From assembly GCA_943788025.1 (NCBI GenBank), contig CALSOR010000002.1, positions 868,001-932,000 of the forward strand: a DNA stretch of 64,000 bases, in the 5' to 3' direction. This DNA is from JABAAE01 sp905480545. GTDB lineage: Bacteria; Planctomycetota; Planctomycetia; Pirellulales; Pirellulaceae. The notes beneath the pieces were generated by a model. It was not told where the DNA came from and ran no database searches. It worked only from the letters and a program-made list of their open reading frames with translations. This document shows, one piece after another, positions 1 through 8,246 of the stretch (its first letter is position 1; each line of letters begins with the position of its first letter). Position numbers and translations under genes: made by a program.

Positions 1-971
1 TTGGCGTCCGCTTGTCGGTCCCCGGGATTACGGTGATAACACCTGGCGAATGTATCTTGCCGGTGTCCCGATTCAATTCAGTCCTACGTGAATCGTCCGA
101 CGAATCACTTTCGATTGAAACAGATGAGACGGGTTCAATCGTAAAAGGCAAACGAAGTAAGTTTCGCTTGCCAGCTGAAAATCCAGACGAATTTCCCGAC
201 GTCGCTGAGTTTGATGAAACTTCGTTTTATGAGTTTCCTTCGAATCTCTTTAAGCAGTTGATTCGTCGAACGATTTTTGCAACCGATGCGGAAAGTGCAC
301 GCTTTGCGTTGGGCGGTATCTTGTTGGAGATCGAAGGAGACGTCGCTGTTGCTGTGGGAACGGATGGGCGCCGGTTAGCCAAAATGGAAGGACCGGTCAA
401 AACGGTTGGTGAACCGAAAGTAAGTGAATCCAAAACCATTGTGCCAACGCGGTCAATGAATTTGATAGATCGTGCGCTACCCGATAGCGATGACCCAATA
501 CAAATTGTGACGCGGCCGAATGATGTATTAATACGTTATACAAATGGGGTGATTTATTCGCGTTTGGTAGAGGGTCGTTTTCCACCTTGGAAAGATGTTT
601 TTCCTAAACGTGAAAACGCTGTGACCATTGATCTGAATGTGGGCCCCGTGTTTTCTTGTTTGCGTCAGGCATCGATCGTCACCAGTGATGAAAGTCGTGG
701 TATTGATCTGGTGTTTGGTGACGGGACGTTGGTGATGACCAACACCACGGCCGATGTAGGTGAATCGCATGTCGAGATGCCCATTCCATATGATGGTGAG
801 GAAATCACCATGACATTGGATCATCGATATTTTGCGGATTTCTTGAAAGTTCTTGAAGCCGATCGGATTTTCCAAATGGAGATTGAAAGTGCGGAGTCGG
901 CGGCGATCTGTAGTACAGACGATGGATATGGCTACGTGATTATGCCGCTTTCGCGAGATCGAAAGAAATGA
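1..971 (+). CDS. dnaN: DNA polymerase III sliding clamp (beta subunit), 5' partial
   Basis: The reading frame is open from base 3, so the true start lies upstream of the window. About 322 residues are visible against roughly 370 in the family, so only the start of the first clamp domain is missing. The clamp encircles DNA and tethers DNA polymerase III. The visible protein has the family's repeated fold, with strings such as FATDAESARFALGG, AVGTDGRRLA and VEGRFPPWKDVFP, and a C-terminal end (YVIMPL) that matches the clamp's protein-binding pocket region. Its TGA stop overlaps the next gene's ATG in an ATGA, which suggests translational coupling. An internal TTG at base 12 is not the true start. 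Identification is firm. Confidence 0.95.
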   Translation, partial: GVRLSVPGITVITPGECILPVSRFNSVLRESSDESLSIETDETGSIVKGKRSKFRLPAENPDEFPDVAEFDETSFYEFPSNLFKQLIRRTIFATDAESARFALGGILLEIEGDVAVAVGTDGRRLAKMEGPVKTVGEPKVSESKTIVPTRSMNLIDRALPDSDDPIQIVTRPNDVLIRYTNGVIYSRLVEGRFPPWKDVFPKRENAVTIDLNVGPVFSCLRQASIVTSDESRGIDLVFGDGTLVMTNTTADVGESHVEMPIPYDGEEITMTLDHRYFADFLKVLEADRIFQMEIESAESAAICSTDDGYGYVIMPLSRDRKK

Positions 972-1345
972 GCGATTCGGAAGATGAGTTTTTCACCGAA
1001 ATGGATTTTGCCGACCGAGCAAATTTCATCAAGGATAGGCAGGTTTTTGCCCGTCGTCCAAAACGAGCTCGCGATGTGATCAACACGTTGATGGCGCGAA
1101 AAGGATATAACCAAATCGAGGCAAGTGACGATCTGCAACTGGCCTGGGAATCGGTGATTGATCCGCGAATGATTGGAAAAACAAGAGCGACGAAAATCAA
1201 GGCAGGAAAATTGGAAGTCGTCGTCAAGAGTGCACTCTTGAATCAAGAACTGACATTCAATAAATCAAATTTACTTGAGAAAATAAAAGATTCTCCGATC
1301 GGCAATCGAATTAAAGATATTCGATTTCGCGTTGGTGCAATTTAG
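968..1345 (+). CDS. DciA-like (DUF721) protein, probable helicase-loading factor
   Basis: A 125-aa protein starting in a 4-base ATGA overlap with dnaN and ending 22 bases before gyrB. DUF721/DciA proteins help load the replicative helicase DnaB in bacteria without DnaC/DnaI; that role is known for the family and inferred here. The support is size, the position between dnaN and gyrB where DUF721 genes commonly sit, and a C-terminal half with the typical pattern (a W in the middle, the phrase KAGKLEVVVKSALLNQEL, and an ending like IKDIRFRVG). The N-terminal 60 residues are acidic then basic and may be flexible. No recF lies in this interval. Confidence 0.8.
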   Translation: MSDSEDEFFTEMDFADRANFIKDRQVFARRPKRARDVINTLMARKGYNQIEASDDLQLAWESVIDPRMIGKTRATKIKAGKLEVVVKSALLNQELTFNKSNLLEKIKDSPIGNRIKDIRFRVGAI

Positions 1346-1367
1346 TTGGAGTTAATCAGAGAGAAAT

Positions 1368-3974
1368 ATGACCGACGAAAATAACGACGAATTGAATGCT
1401 GACATCCCGGAAGATGCGCAATCGCCACAACAATCGACAGATGCCGTACCCAATGGGGAAGTGGCGGATGCCGAATTAGCGCCGGTAGTCCAACGAGGTT
1501 TGGCTCCCGTCAGAGTCGAAGGTGCTTATGGCGCTGATCAAATGCGTTACATGTCCGATCTTGAACACGTACGTGAGCGATCGGGTATGTACATAGGCAA
1601 TACCGATACGGAAGGCATGCATCATCTCGTGTCTGAAGTCGTCGACAATTCGATTGACGAAGTGATGGCCGGTCACGCGACGGTGATTAAGGTTGCCGTC
1701 AATACGGATGGCTCGTGTACCGTTCGAGATGATGGACGCGGGATTCCTGTAGGCGAGGATCCCAGCATTGGAAAATCCGCGCTTGAAGGTGTGATGACCA
1801 TGCTGAAATATGGAGGTAAATTCGATAAAGATGCGTATAAAACGTCCGGTGGTCTTCATGGAATCGGCGTCAAAGCAGTGAACTTTCTGTCACATTGGTG
1901 TGAAGTGGAAGTCAAACGGGAAGGTGGAACTTACCAGCAGGAATACGAACGGGGAAAACCAACCGGCCCAGTTCGTTTGACCGGCAAAGCTTCATCGACG
2001 GGAACGAAGACATCTTTCAAACCTGATCCAGAAGTCTTTGGAAATCTGAAATTCGAATACAAGACGATGGAGAAACGGTTACGGGAATTGGCGTATTTGA
2101 ATCGCGGTGTCCGAATCGAATTTAGCGACGATCGAAACGGCGAAAAAGTAGTTTTCGAATTTCCTAATGGTATCGTTCAATTTGTTGAAGACATTAATAA
2201 ATCAAGCGATCCGATCCACAAGGAAGTCATTTACATTAGCGGCGAGTTAGATGGCAGCTATGTCGAAGTAGCGTTTCAATACGCGGAAGAATACACCGAA
2301 AACATACATTGTTATGTCAACAACATTAACACTAAAGATGGCGGGACTCACCTTGATGGATTCCGTGATGCGTTACGAAAGACCCTAAACAACTACGGCA
2401 AAAAGGAGAACATGTTTAAAGACATGACTCCGTCAGGTGAAGACTTTCGAGAGGGTTTAACAGCAATCATTTCGGCTCGAATTCAAGAACCTAAATTTGA
2501 GTCGCAAACGAAAGTCAAATTAAACAATACGGAACTTAAAGGAATCGTCAATGCGATTGTTACCGAACATTTGGAACAGTACTTTGAGGAAAATCCGAAG
2601 GTGGCAAAAACACTGGTTCGCAAAGGTATTCTCGCCGCAGAAGCACGCGAAGCAGCTCGCAAGGCGAAAAAGTTACTTCGTGATCGTAAGTCCATTCTTG
2701 GCGGTTTAAGCCTTCCAGGTAAACTTCGTGACTGTCTTAGCAAGGATATGGAGAAGTGCGAGTTGTACTTGGTGGAAGGTGACTCGGCAGGCGGTTCTGC
2801 CGAAGGTGGTCGACTGAAAGAATTTCAAGCGATTCTTCCGCTGCGTGGTAAGATCATCAACGCGTACAAGGCCCGCGAAGACAAGGTCCTTGCCAACGAA
2901 GAGGTTCAGAGCATGATCAGCGCAATCAAGGCTGGTACAGGAGCTGATCAAGATCTTTCAAAGCTTCGGTACAACAAAATTATCATCATGACTGACGCGG
3001 ATGTTGACGGTTCGCACATTCGAACGTTGCTGTTGTGTTTCTTCTATCGACAGATGTTCCACCTAATTGAAAAAGGTCATGTCTACGTAGCACAGCCGCC
3101 TCTATTCCGAGTTAAGGCAAAAACCAAAACGTATTACATTCAGACCGACGAAGAAATGAAGCAGCAAATGCTGGAACGCGGTTTGGAAGATTCGATCTTC
3201 GAAAGTCCTGAAGGATTGCGACTTGAAGGCGAAAACATGGAGAAGCTCTGTGGCACGTTGGCTGCCATGGAAGAAGCGCTTATCGCGTTAGAGCGTCGTG
3301 GCGTTTCACTCAAAATCCATGCTGAGCGTCAGGATCCAGTAAGCGGCAAATTGCCCGTCTATCACCTATTTATTGGTCAAGAGGAACAATGGTTCACCGA
3401 ACGCCAGGATAAAGACGAGTTCATTGCCAAGTATGAGGAAAAGCACAACGTCGAAGCGAGCGAAGAAGAATTAAAGCCTGAAGCGATGGACGATCCGTCC
3501 ACCGAATCTCCGGAAGAAGTAGCTGCCGATGCAAAACCAATTGTGATTTATAAACTCTCGGAATTTCATGAAGTTAGAACTATCAATTCAACTTTAAAAG
3601 ATCTTCGTGAGTTAGGCTTTGAGGTGGAGGCATTGATTCCGCAAGATCGAACTGGAATCGAGGAACCACGCTATTTGTTGCGACGGGGTGAAAGCACAAC
3701 AGGTATTGAAGACTTGCGTGAGCTCTTGTCGGCTGTTCGAGCAGCAGGTGAAAAAGGCTTGCAAGTCACACGCTTTAAAGGTCTGGGCGAGATGAACGCC
3801 GAAGAGCTTCGCGATACGACACTTGATCCGAACAACCGTACGCTAATCAAAATCAGTATGGCGGATGTTGGTGCAGCGGATGAAATGTTTAGAATTTTGA
3901 TGGGTGATAAAGTTGAACCGCGTCGTGAATTTATTGAAAAATACGCGCTCGATGTCAGCCAGCTAGATATATAA
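1368..3974 (+). CDS. gyrB: DNA gyrase subunit B
   Basis: An 868-aa ATPase subunit of gyrase, which introduces negative supercoils using ATP. Residues 1-50 are an acidic low-complexity extension. The GHKL ATPase domain follows, with EVVDNSIDEV (about 90-99), DDGRGIPV and a GGLHGIG glycine loop. The TOPRIM domain carries EGDSAGGSA (about 468) and DADVDGSHI (about 543). The protein ends in the usual LDI. It is longer than the compact forms of about 640 aa because of an insertion of roughly 150 residues after TOPRIM (about 590-760), as in E. coli-type GyrB, and here part of it is strongly acidic. The gene is third in a tight dnaN-dciA-gyrB unit and is followed by a likely terminator. Confidence 0.97.
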   Translation: MTDENNDELNADIPEDAQSPQQSTDAVPNGEVADAELAPVVQRGLAPVRVEGAYGADQMRYMSDLEHVRERSGMYIGNTDTEGMHHLVSEVVDNSIDEVMAGHATVIKVAVNTDGSCTVRDDGRGIPVGEDPSIGKSALEGVMTMLKYGGKFDKDAYKTSGGLHGIGVKAVNFLSHWCEVEVKREGGTYQQEYERGKPTGPVRLTGKASSTGTKTSFKPDPEVFGNLKFEYKTMEKRLRELAYLNRGVRIEFSDDRNGEKVVFEFPNGIVQFVEDINKSSDPIHKEVIYISGELDGSYVEVAFQYAEEYTENIHCYVNNINTKDGGTHLDGFRDALRKTLNNYGKKENMFKDMTPSGEDFREGLTAIISARIQEPKFESQTKVKLNNTELKGIVNAIVTEHLEQYFEENPKVAKTLVRKGILAAEAREAARKAKKLLRDRKSILGGLSLPGKLRDCLSKDMEKCELYLVEGDSAGGSAEGGRLKEFQAILPLRGKIINAYKAREDKVLANEEVQSMISAIKAGTGADQDLSKLRYNKIIIMTDADVDGSHIRTLLLCFFYRQMFHLIEKGHVYVAQPPLFRVKAKTKTYYIQTDEEMKQQMLERGLEDSIFESPEGLRLEGENMEKLCGTLAAMEEALIALERRGVSLKIHAERQDPVSGKLPVYHLFIGQEEQWFTERQDKDEFIAKYEEKHNVEASEEELKPEAMDDPSTESPEEVAADAKPIVIYKLSEFHEVRTINSTLKDLRELGFEVEALIPQDRTGIEEPRYLLRRGESTTGIEDLRELLSAVRAAGEKGLQVTRFKGLGEMNAEELRDTTLDPNNRTLIKISMADVGAADEMFRILMGDKVEPRREFIEKYALDVSQLDI

Positions 3975-3982
3975 GATTCCGT

Positions 3983-4018
3983 CTGTCAATTTAAGATCTA
4001 ATGCGATTGGCAGTTTTT
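3983..4018 (+). terminator. Probable rho-independent terminator after gyrB
   Basis: CTGTCAAT at 3983-3990 pairs with ATTGGCAG at 4006-4013 (one G-T pair), followed by a run of five T. It starts 9 bases after the gyrB stop. The loop is rather long, at 15 nt. Confidence 0.6.
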
Positions 4019-4122
4019 GCTCGGTATGAAACAAATCAAAATGGCGCAATAACTCGCAGAAACCATCGAATTACTGGATGGAGAATGTCGTTAGCTCAAC
4101 TGCGAAGCAGTGACATCTTTAA

Positions 4123-4144
4123 GCCACGGGTGCCAACCCGTGGC
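4123..4144. repeat. REP-like perfect palindrome
   Basis: GCCACGGGT (4123-4131) and ACCCGTGGC (4136-4144) form a perfect 9-bp stem with a 4-base loop. A GC-rich perfect hairpin in an AT-richer intergenic region resembles bacterial repetitive extragenic palindromes. Only one copy was noticed in this window, so repetitiveness is inferred. Confidence 0.55.
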
Positions 4145-4354
4145 GGTGAATGGTAGTACGAATCACGGAGTGGTGGCATTACCCAAATTCGTAAATCGGG
4201 CCAAATCGAACTTCCGAATTTCAAAGCCGATCATTTCCGATGCGAGTTTAAAAGATTGGATGAGTTGGGGCCGCAAGTTTGAGACTGCATGCATAATTCA
4301 ATTCTAGGCATGTCGCAAATTGTATCTACCAAATCGGCTTGGACGATTGACATG

Positions 4355-4405
4355 CCAAGGCCCGTTTGATCCAAGGCCCGTTTGATCCAAGGCCCGTTTG
4401 ATCCA
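4355..4405. repeat. 16-bp tandem repeat, three copies
   Basis: CCAAGGCCCGTTTGAT occurs three times in perfect tandem (4355-4370, 4371-4386, 4387-4402), followed by a partial CCA. The unit is not a multiple of three and lies outside genes. Perfect identity suggests recent replication slippage. Confidence 0.9.
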
Positions 4406-4513
4406 ATGGAAATGAACGAGAAACGCCCTAATGTCAAGCAAAAATCCCGCCTCCGATAAAGAAGATGGGGTCTGCTAGAAAGATAGTTGAGAACTTATGA
4501 TTTGAATTTTGAG

Positions 4514-5059
4514 TTAAACAGCGAGTTTGGTTTTAGATAGAGTTTCGAATTTTCTGAAATCGAATACGATGTGAAATCGTTTCAATACATCGCTACCGAT
4601 GACGCTCATTTTTTGATTTCGTATTGCTCCTTCAAAAACAGAAATCGGAATATTTTTCAATTTGGCATGACCTAACGAGAATGCAGGTAGAACAAGCTTC
4701 TTGGTTTTGAAAACATTTCCATACGAATCTTTTAGTTCACTTTCGCCAATGGCTTCCAATCGTTCAATCAGTTTGTGCCTTGCAACAAAATCATCATCCA
4801 GCAAAACCGCACCGCCAAAACGTGCGGAACTTTCACTGCCCAATGACCTCACCGATCCAGATTGATCTAGATCAACAGAATTTTTTTCGATCGTCTCTAT
4901 CGTTAAATAAACGGAAGTGACCGCTGTAGGGAACATCAACTTGATGTTGTGTTCGCCATTGAGGATGACTTTGACGGAAATATTGTTCTCGTCGGTCAGA
5001 GCATACAGAATCACTTCATTTATGGAGAATTTTCGTGGGTTAGAACGAGCATTTGGCAA
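4514..5059 (-). CDS. Retropepsin-like (clan AA) protein with altered active site, start unclear
   Basis: About 181 aa from a TTG at 5059. The C-terminal part fits a retroviral-type aspartyl protease half: LPAFSLGHAKLKNIPISVF followed by IGSDVLKRFHIVFDF matches the usual 'G.D.L..f...fD...' ending. The expected catalytic D-T-G/S near the N-terminus reads P-T-A (in LMFPTAVTSVYL), so proteolysis is doubtful. No in-frame ATG exists. Upstream of the TTG the frame continues with a hydrophobic stretch (LFAILCFGY) back to a TGA at 5093-5095, as if a signal peptide had lost its beginning. It is downstream of, and on the same strand as, the cupin gene. Either a divergent non-catalytic exported protein or a decaying gene. 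Confidence 0.55.
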   Translation of the reverse strand: MPNARSNPRKFSINEVILYALTDENNISVKVILNGEHNIKLMFPTAVTSVYLTIETIEKNSVDLDQSGSVRSLGSESSARFGGAVLLDDDFVARHKLIERLEAIGESELKDSYGNVFKTKKLVLPAFSLGHAKLKNIPISVFEGAIRNQKMSVIGSDVLKRFHIVFDFRKFETLSKTKLAV

Positions 5060-5128
5060 GTTGTGATAACCAAAACATAAAATTGCAAACAGTCACAAGA
5101 TTTGCGATTCAAAAATGTGGTGCTTCAT

Positions 5129-5470
5129 TTAAGTATCAGGCGTTTTCTTGTCTGGGGCGTAAAAAATAGCCAGCCAGATGGTGGCTTCGGTTTTGCTTGT
5201 CGAATCGACACGATGCCGGACGCCAGCAGGTATCTCGACAAAGTCACCGCGTTTCATATTGAATATTTCGTCGCGTTCTTCAAATCGCAAACTTGCTTTA
5301 CCACTCAATAAAACTACCCATTCAGTTTCTGTTTGTTCGTACCAGAAACCGTCTGGACTCGATTGGCCGTTCGAAACAATCCGTTCTACTCGGATTGACG
5401 GATTGTTAATCAAGACATCGGTTAGCTCCTCGATTGCCTGGTCTGGAACGTTGGCATAAAGATTGTCCAT
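5129..5470 (-). CDS. Small cupin-domain protein
   Basis: A 113-aa single-domain cupin. The conserved beta-barrel core is visible: a WVVLLSGKASLRFEE segment (motif 1-like, with fewer histidines than usual) and a GDFVEIPAGVRHRVDS segment (motif 2, with one likely metal-binding His). Such proteins bind small molecules or sugars, and some are isomerases or dioxygenases; the substrate cannot be told. The ATG at 5470 lies 32 bases after the stop of the glycosylasparaginase gene on the same strand, so the two are probably co-transcribed. No signal peptide is seen, so it is probably cytoplasmic. Confidence 0.8.
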   Translation of the reverse strand: MDNLYANVPDQAIEELTDVLINNPSIRVERIVSNGQSSPDGFWYEQTETEWVVLLSGKASLRFEERDEIFNMKRGDFVEIPAGVRHRVDSTSKTEATIWLAIFYAPDKKTPDT

Positions 5471-5502
5471 AAACGGAACTCGAAATGTATGATCGAAAAG
5501 AC

Positions 5503-6558
5503 TCAGTTCCCTACGTTATTTCCGCCTTCTTCAATGTCAGCGTCGGTCAACGCCTTCGCGTTGAAAACTCCACTTGCATTAGGATCGGTGACAGCGTATT
5601 GGAATCCTTTACTGGTTCCAGCGGCACCAGCCTCGCCCTTTTTATTGATGGCGACAAAATTAATCGCCAGGTCTTCGGCGTTGCGAGGATCTTTTTTGGT
5701 GATCCATTTAATGACGTTTTCGATCGCTTGAACGGGGCTCGCACCGTGCCGCATTTCTTCAACGATCTTGAAGCTGGAACAATATCGCATGACGTTCTCA
5801 CCGATTCCAGTTGCTCCAGCGCCACCAACCTCATTATCGACGTAAAGTCCTGAACCAATGATGGGCGAATCTCCGACACGGCCGGGGATCTTGTAACCCC
5901 AGCCACTTGTACTGCAACCGCCAAAGACATTTCCGTCAGCATCGACGCCTACCAATGCGATTGTGTCGTGATTGTTTTCGTCGACCTTTTGCAACGCTTT
6001 TCTTTCGGCTTCTTTCTTTTCCAGGTATTTTTTGAAACGTTCTTTCTGATTGTCCGTCAGCAAGGTCGTTTTTTGAAATCCGTTTGCCAAAGCGAATTCA
6101 CGTGCACCATCACCGACCAACATCACGTGGATGGTATCTTCCATTACTTTTCGTGCGACAGAAATAGGATGCAAAATATCTTCAATACCACCAACTGAAC
6201 CGGCGTTGTGGTCCGGTCCATTCATGATGCATGCATCCAATTGCACGACGCCATTCGCTGCAGGGATTCCACCTAATCCAACAGATGCATTTTTTGCATC
6301 CGCTTCAGCCACCCAAATTCCTTTTTCGATCGCATCGAGCATACTGCCGCCTTCGGTGACCGTTTTCAATGCGGCGTCGTTGACTGCCTTGCCGAATCTC
6401 CAGGTTGAGATAAACCGTGGAAACGCGATAGATGAGGAAGAATTCATATTGGATCCAGTTGAGATACTTTGCGTAGCGTGAATCGGATTGGCTGCAATTG
6501 AACCGCCGACCACGGCAGCTGCAGAAGATGTTTTTAGGAATCGTCGACGGTCAAACAT
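5503..6558 (-). CDS. N4-(beta-N-acetylglucosaminyl)-L-asparaginase family Ntn-hydrolase, TAT-exported
   Basis: Glycosylasparaginase/isoaspartyl peptidase family, which cleaves asparagine-linked sugars or beta-aspartyl bonds after autoproteolysis that frees an N-terminal Thr. The start was set at ATG 6556-6558 (MFDRRRFLKTSSAAA), four codons inside the TTG-initiated frame, because it gives a clean twin-arginine signal ending near a P-I-H-A site. The likely autoprocessing site is the Asp-Thr in NNHDTIALVGVDADG. Downstream are the typical GGCSTSGWGYKIPGRVGDSP and GAGATGIGE segments that form the substrate pocket. Length (351 aa) fits the family. Probably periplasmic, perhaps working on glycoproteins. 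First gene of a minus-strand set with the cupin and the retropepsin-like gene. Confidence 0.88.
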   Translation of the reverse strand: MFDRRRFLKTSSAAAVVGGSIAANPIHATQSISTGSNMNSSSSIAFPRFISTWRFGKAVNDAALKTVTEGGSMLDAIEKGIWVAEADAKNASVGLGGIPAANGVVQLDACIMNGPDHNAGSVGGIEDILHPISVARKVMEDTIHVMLVGDGAREFALANGFQKTTLLTDNQKERFKKYLEKKEAERKALQKVDENNHDTIALVGVDADGNVFGGCSTSGWGYKIPGRVGDSPIIGSGLYVDNEVGGAGATGIGENVMRYCSSFKIVEEMRHGASPVQAIENVIKWITKKDPRNAEDLAINFVAINKKGEAGAAGTSKGFQYAVTDPNASGVFNAKALTDADIEEGGNNVGN

Positions 6559-6640
6559 ATTGTTGTCCAATGAGTGGCGAAAAGTGATTTTAGGTAATAG
6601 CTAATTGTTATCGTTTATTGTGGAATATCGTTCTTTGCGT

Positions 6641-6900
6641 TTATCTGTGCATTCCCACCCTACGATCGGCGGTTCTTTTGTTCATGCAGTCAACCGCTGC
6701 CATCAACACATCGAGCACACACGGGTCATGACAAATCTTAGTGACTTCACAAAGCCGCGTGTACATTTTAGCCGGATCCTGGTTGATCAAATCCTGTGAG
6801 GATTCAATACCAATGTCGTCAATACGCTGGCGGTTGTCGGATCAACGTTGATGATTTGGCAAAAATATTCGATTTGACCATGGTCGATTTCGTGAGTCGC
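6641..6900 (-). pseudogene. Cdd1-type helix-hairpin-helix protein, frameshifted remnant
   Basis: Read on the minus strand, one frame gives CQIINVDPTTA and the next gives QRIDDIGIESSQDL, then DPAKMYTRLCEVT and CHDPCVLDVLMAAVDCMNK, ending at TAA 6641-6643. Together these match the 'pathogenicity locus' Cdd1 family (a short HhH domain plus the Y..LC...G...DPCVLDV.. signature). Joining the frames needs one base added near 6826-6831. Neither frame has an ATG before the conserved region. The gene is therefore broken, or the sequence contains an indel. The function of Cdd1 proteins is poorly known; the HhH fold suggests DNA binding. Confidence 0.65.
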
Positions 6901-7100
6901 TTTATTAGCTTTTTTTCGTCTTTATCGTAGGGAAATTATAACGAGAATCGCAATGTCGTTATTGAAAACCATTGAGGTGGTTTTGGCGGCGGTAAAAAAT
7001 AATGAAGTCAGTGCTGGATTTTGTGGTATCCGGCAATTTTGTCCTCTGATTTTAATTCCAATGGCTCAACGACTCCGTTGGAATCTGGTATCTTTTGTCC
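6901..7100. other. Intergenic region before pyrF, with a hairpin
   Basis: No gene seen. TCCAATGG (7057-7064) can pair with CCGTTGGA (7075-7082, one G-T pair), ending 18 bases before the pyrF ATG. It could influence pyrF translation, but there is no T-run and no known regulator motif, so this is only a possibility. Confidence 0.3.
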
Positions 7101-8027
7101 ATGAAATTCACTGACCAACTCATTGCCGCGATTCAAAAGAAAAACAACTCCGTTTGTGTCGGACTTGATCCGCGATTCGGGAGTCTACCACCCGCAATCC
7201 GAGACGGTGTTGATAGGTCCGATGTGAAAGCCGTAGCATTGGCCTACGAGATGTTTTGCAAAGCCATTCTCGATGTAGTCGCTGATTTGGTACCCATCGT
7301 AAAACCGCAAAGCGCTTTTTTTGAAGCGCTTGGACCGGCGGGTGTGAATGCGTTGGCAAATATCGTTGCGTATGCCAAATCAAAAAACGTGCTGCTATTG
7401 ATGGATGCGAAACGTGGGGATATCGGCTCTACGGCAGAAGCTTATGCAGAGGCTTATCTTGGGGAAACACAAACGGGTCTATCGAGTGACGCGTTGACGG
7501 TGAATCCGTACATGGGTGTTGATACGTTGCGACCGTTTCTGGACGCCTGCCAGTCGAACGAAAGAGGGATGTTCGTGTTGGTTAAGACATCCAATCCAGG
7601 GAGCGGTCATTTTCAAGATCGGATCCTTGACAAGGTTTCCGGCACCAACCCTTTGACCAAAGAGACCTTGTTTCAAGCAGTTGCAAACGAGATCGAATTG
7701 TTGGCGGCAGCAACCGTTGGTGAAAGTGGGTATGGTGCTGTTGGAGCAGTGGTTGGTGCGACTTATCCACAACAGCTGGCGATGCTTCGGGAACAGATGC
7801 CGCACGCCATTTTGCTGATTCCAGGATTCGGTGCTCAAGGTGGTGGCGTCGAAGATGTGAAACCCGGTTTTGATTTGAACGGCGTTGGTGCGATCGTCAA
7901 TTCGTCTCGCGGAATAATTTTTGCCTACAACAATCCAGAGTTCGTAGCAAATGAGTGGCAACAAAGTGTCGAAATGGCGTGCAAAAGTATGACGGAGCAA
8001 TTATCCGTTTCGGCAATGAAAACCTAA
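7101..8027 (+). CDS. pyrF: Orotidine 5'-phosphate decarboxylase
   Basis: Last step of de novo UMP synthesis, decarboxylating OMP. ATG 7101 (MKFTDQLIAAIQ) was chosen over a TTG six bases upstream. The N-terminal CVGLDPRF strand and the catalytic MDAKRGDIGSTAEAYAEAYL region with its K-x-x-D pair are clear. The long form (308 aa) and the wording of the motif fit the type 2 subfamily found in actinobacteria and many other phyla rather than the short E. coli type. The C-terminal PGFGAQGG and VNSSRGI segments bind phosphate. No other pyrimidine gene is adjacent. Confidence 0.95.
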   Translation: MKFTDQLIAAIQKKNNSVCVGLDPRFGSLPPAIRDGVDRSDVKAVALAYEMFCKAILDVVADLVPIVKPQSAFFEALGPAGVNALANIVAYAKSKNVLLLMDAKRGDIGSTAEAYAEAYLGETQTGLSSDALTVNPYMGVDTLRPFLDACQSNERGMFVLVKTSNPGSGHFQDRILDKVSGTNPLTKETLFQAVANEIELLAAATVGESGYGAVGAVVGATYPQQLAMLREQMPHAILLIPGFGAQGGGVEDVKPGFDLNGVGAIVNSSRGIIFAYNNPEFVANEWQQSVEMACKSMTEQLSVSAMKT

Positions 8028-8246
8028 AATCGAAAGAACCAATTGGACAGCACATATGGCTCGCTCGCAGTTCGATAAGAGTCGTTCGAACCACGGATTT
8101 TTGGAAATCTGCATCTCGGACGACCCCATTGTCGAATCGAAATTACTTTAATTTGGCACGTCACAAGGTGAAATTGCCTTGCTTGCGAATTCTAAGCCAC
8201 ATAAAATTGTCGTCGGGCGGGGCCGCTCAATTGAAAGGAAATTGTG

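Larger units (their letters stand above)
4019..4513. other. Gene-poor interval with repeats
   Basis: About 500 bases between the gyrB terminator and the convergent end of the retropepsin-like gene. I see no convincing gene; the short open frames here have no family features. It holds a perfect REP-like palindrome and a 16-bp tandem repeat, listed separately. Confidence 0.6.

Noticed and set aside
4110..4307. A 65-aa plus-strand open frame after gyrB
   Set aside because: It spans the REP-like palindrome, has no ribosome site, and shows no protein-like composition.
6605..6799. A 64-aa plus-strand open frame upstream of the glycosylasparaginase gene
   Set aside because: It is the antisense shadow of the Cdd1-like remnant, which has the convincing family signature on the other strand.
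8088..8097. GTTCGAACCA string resembling a tRNA T-arm
   Set aside because: No matching acceptor stem, anticodon arm or D-arm could be assembled around it.
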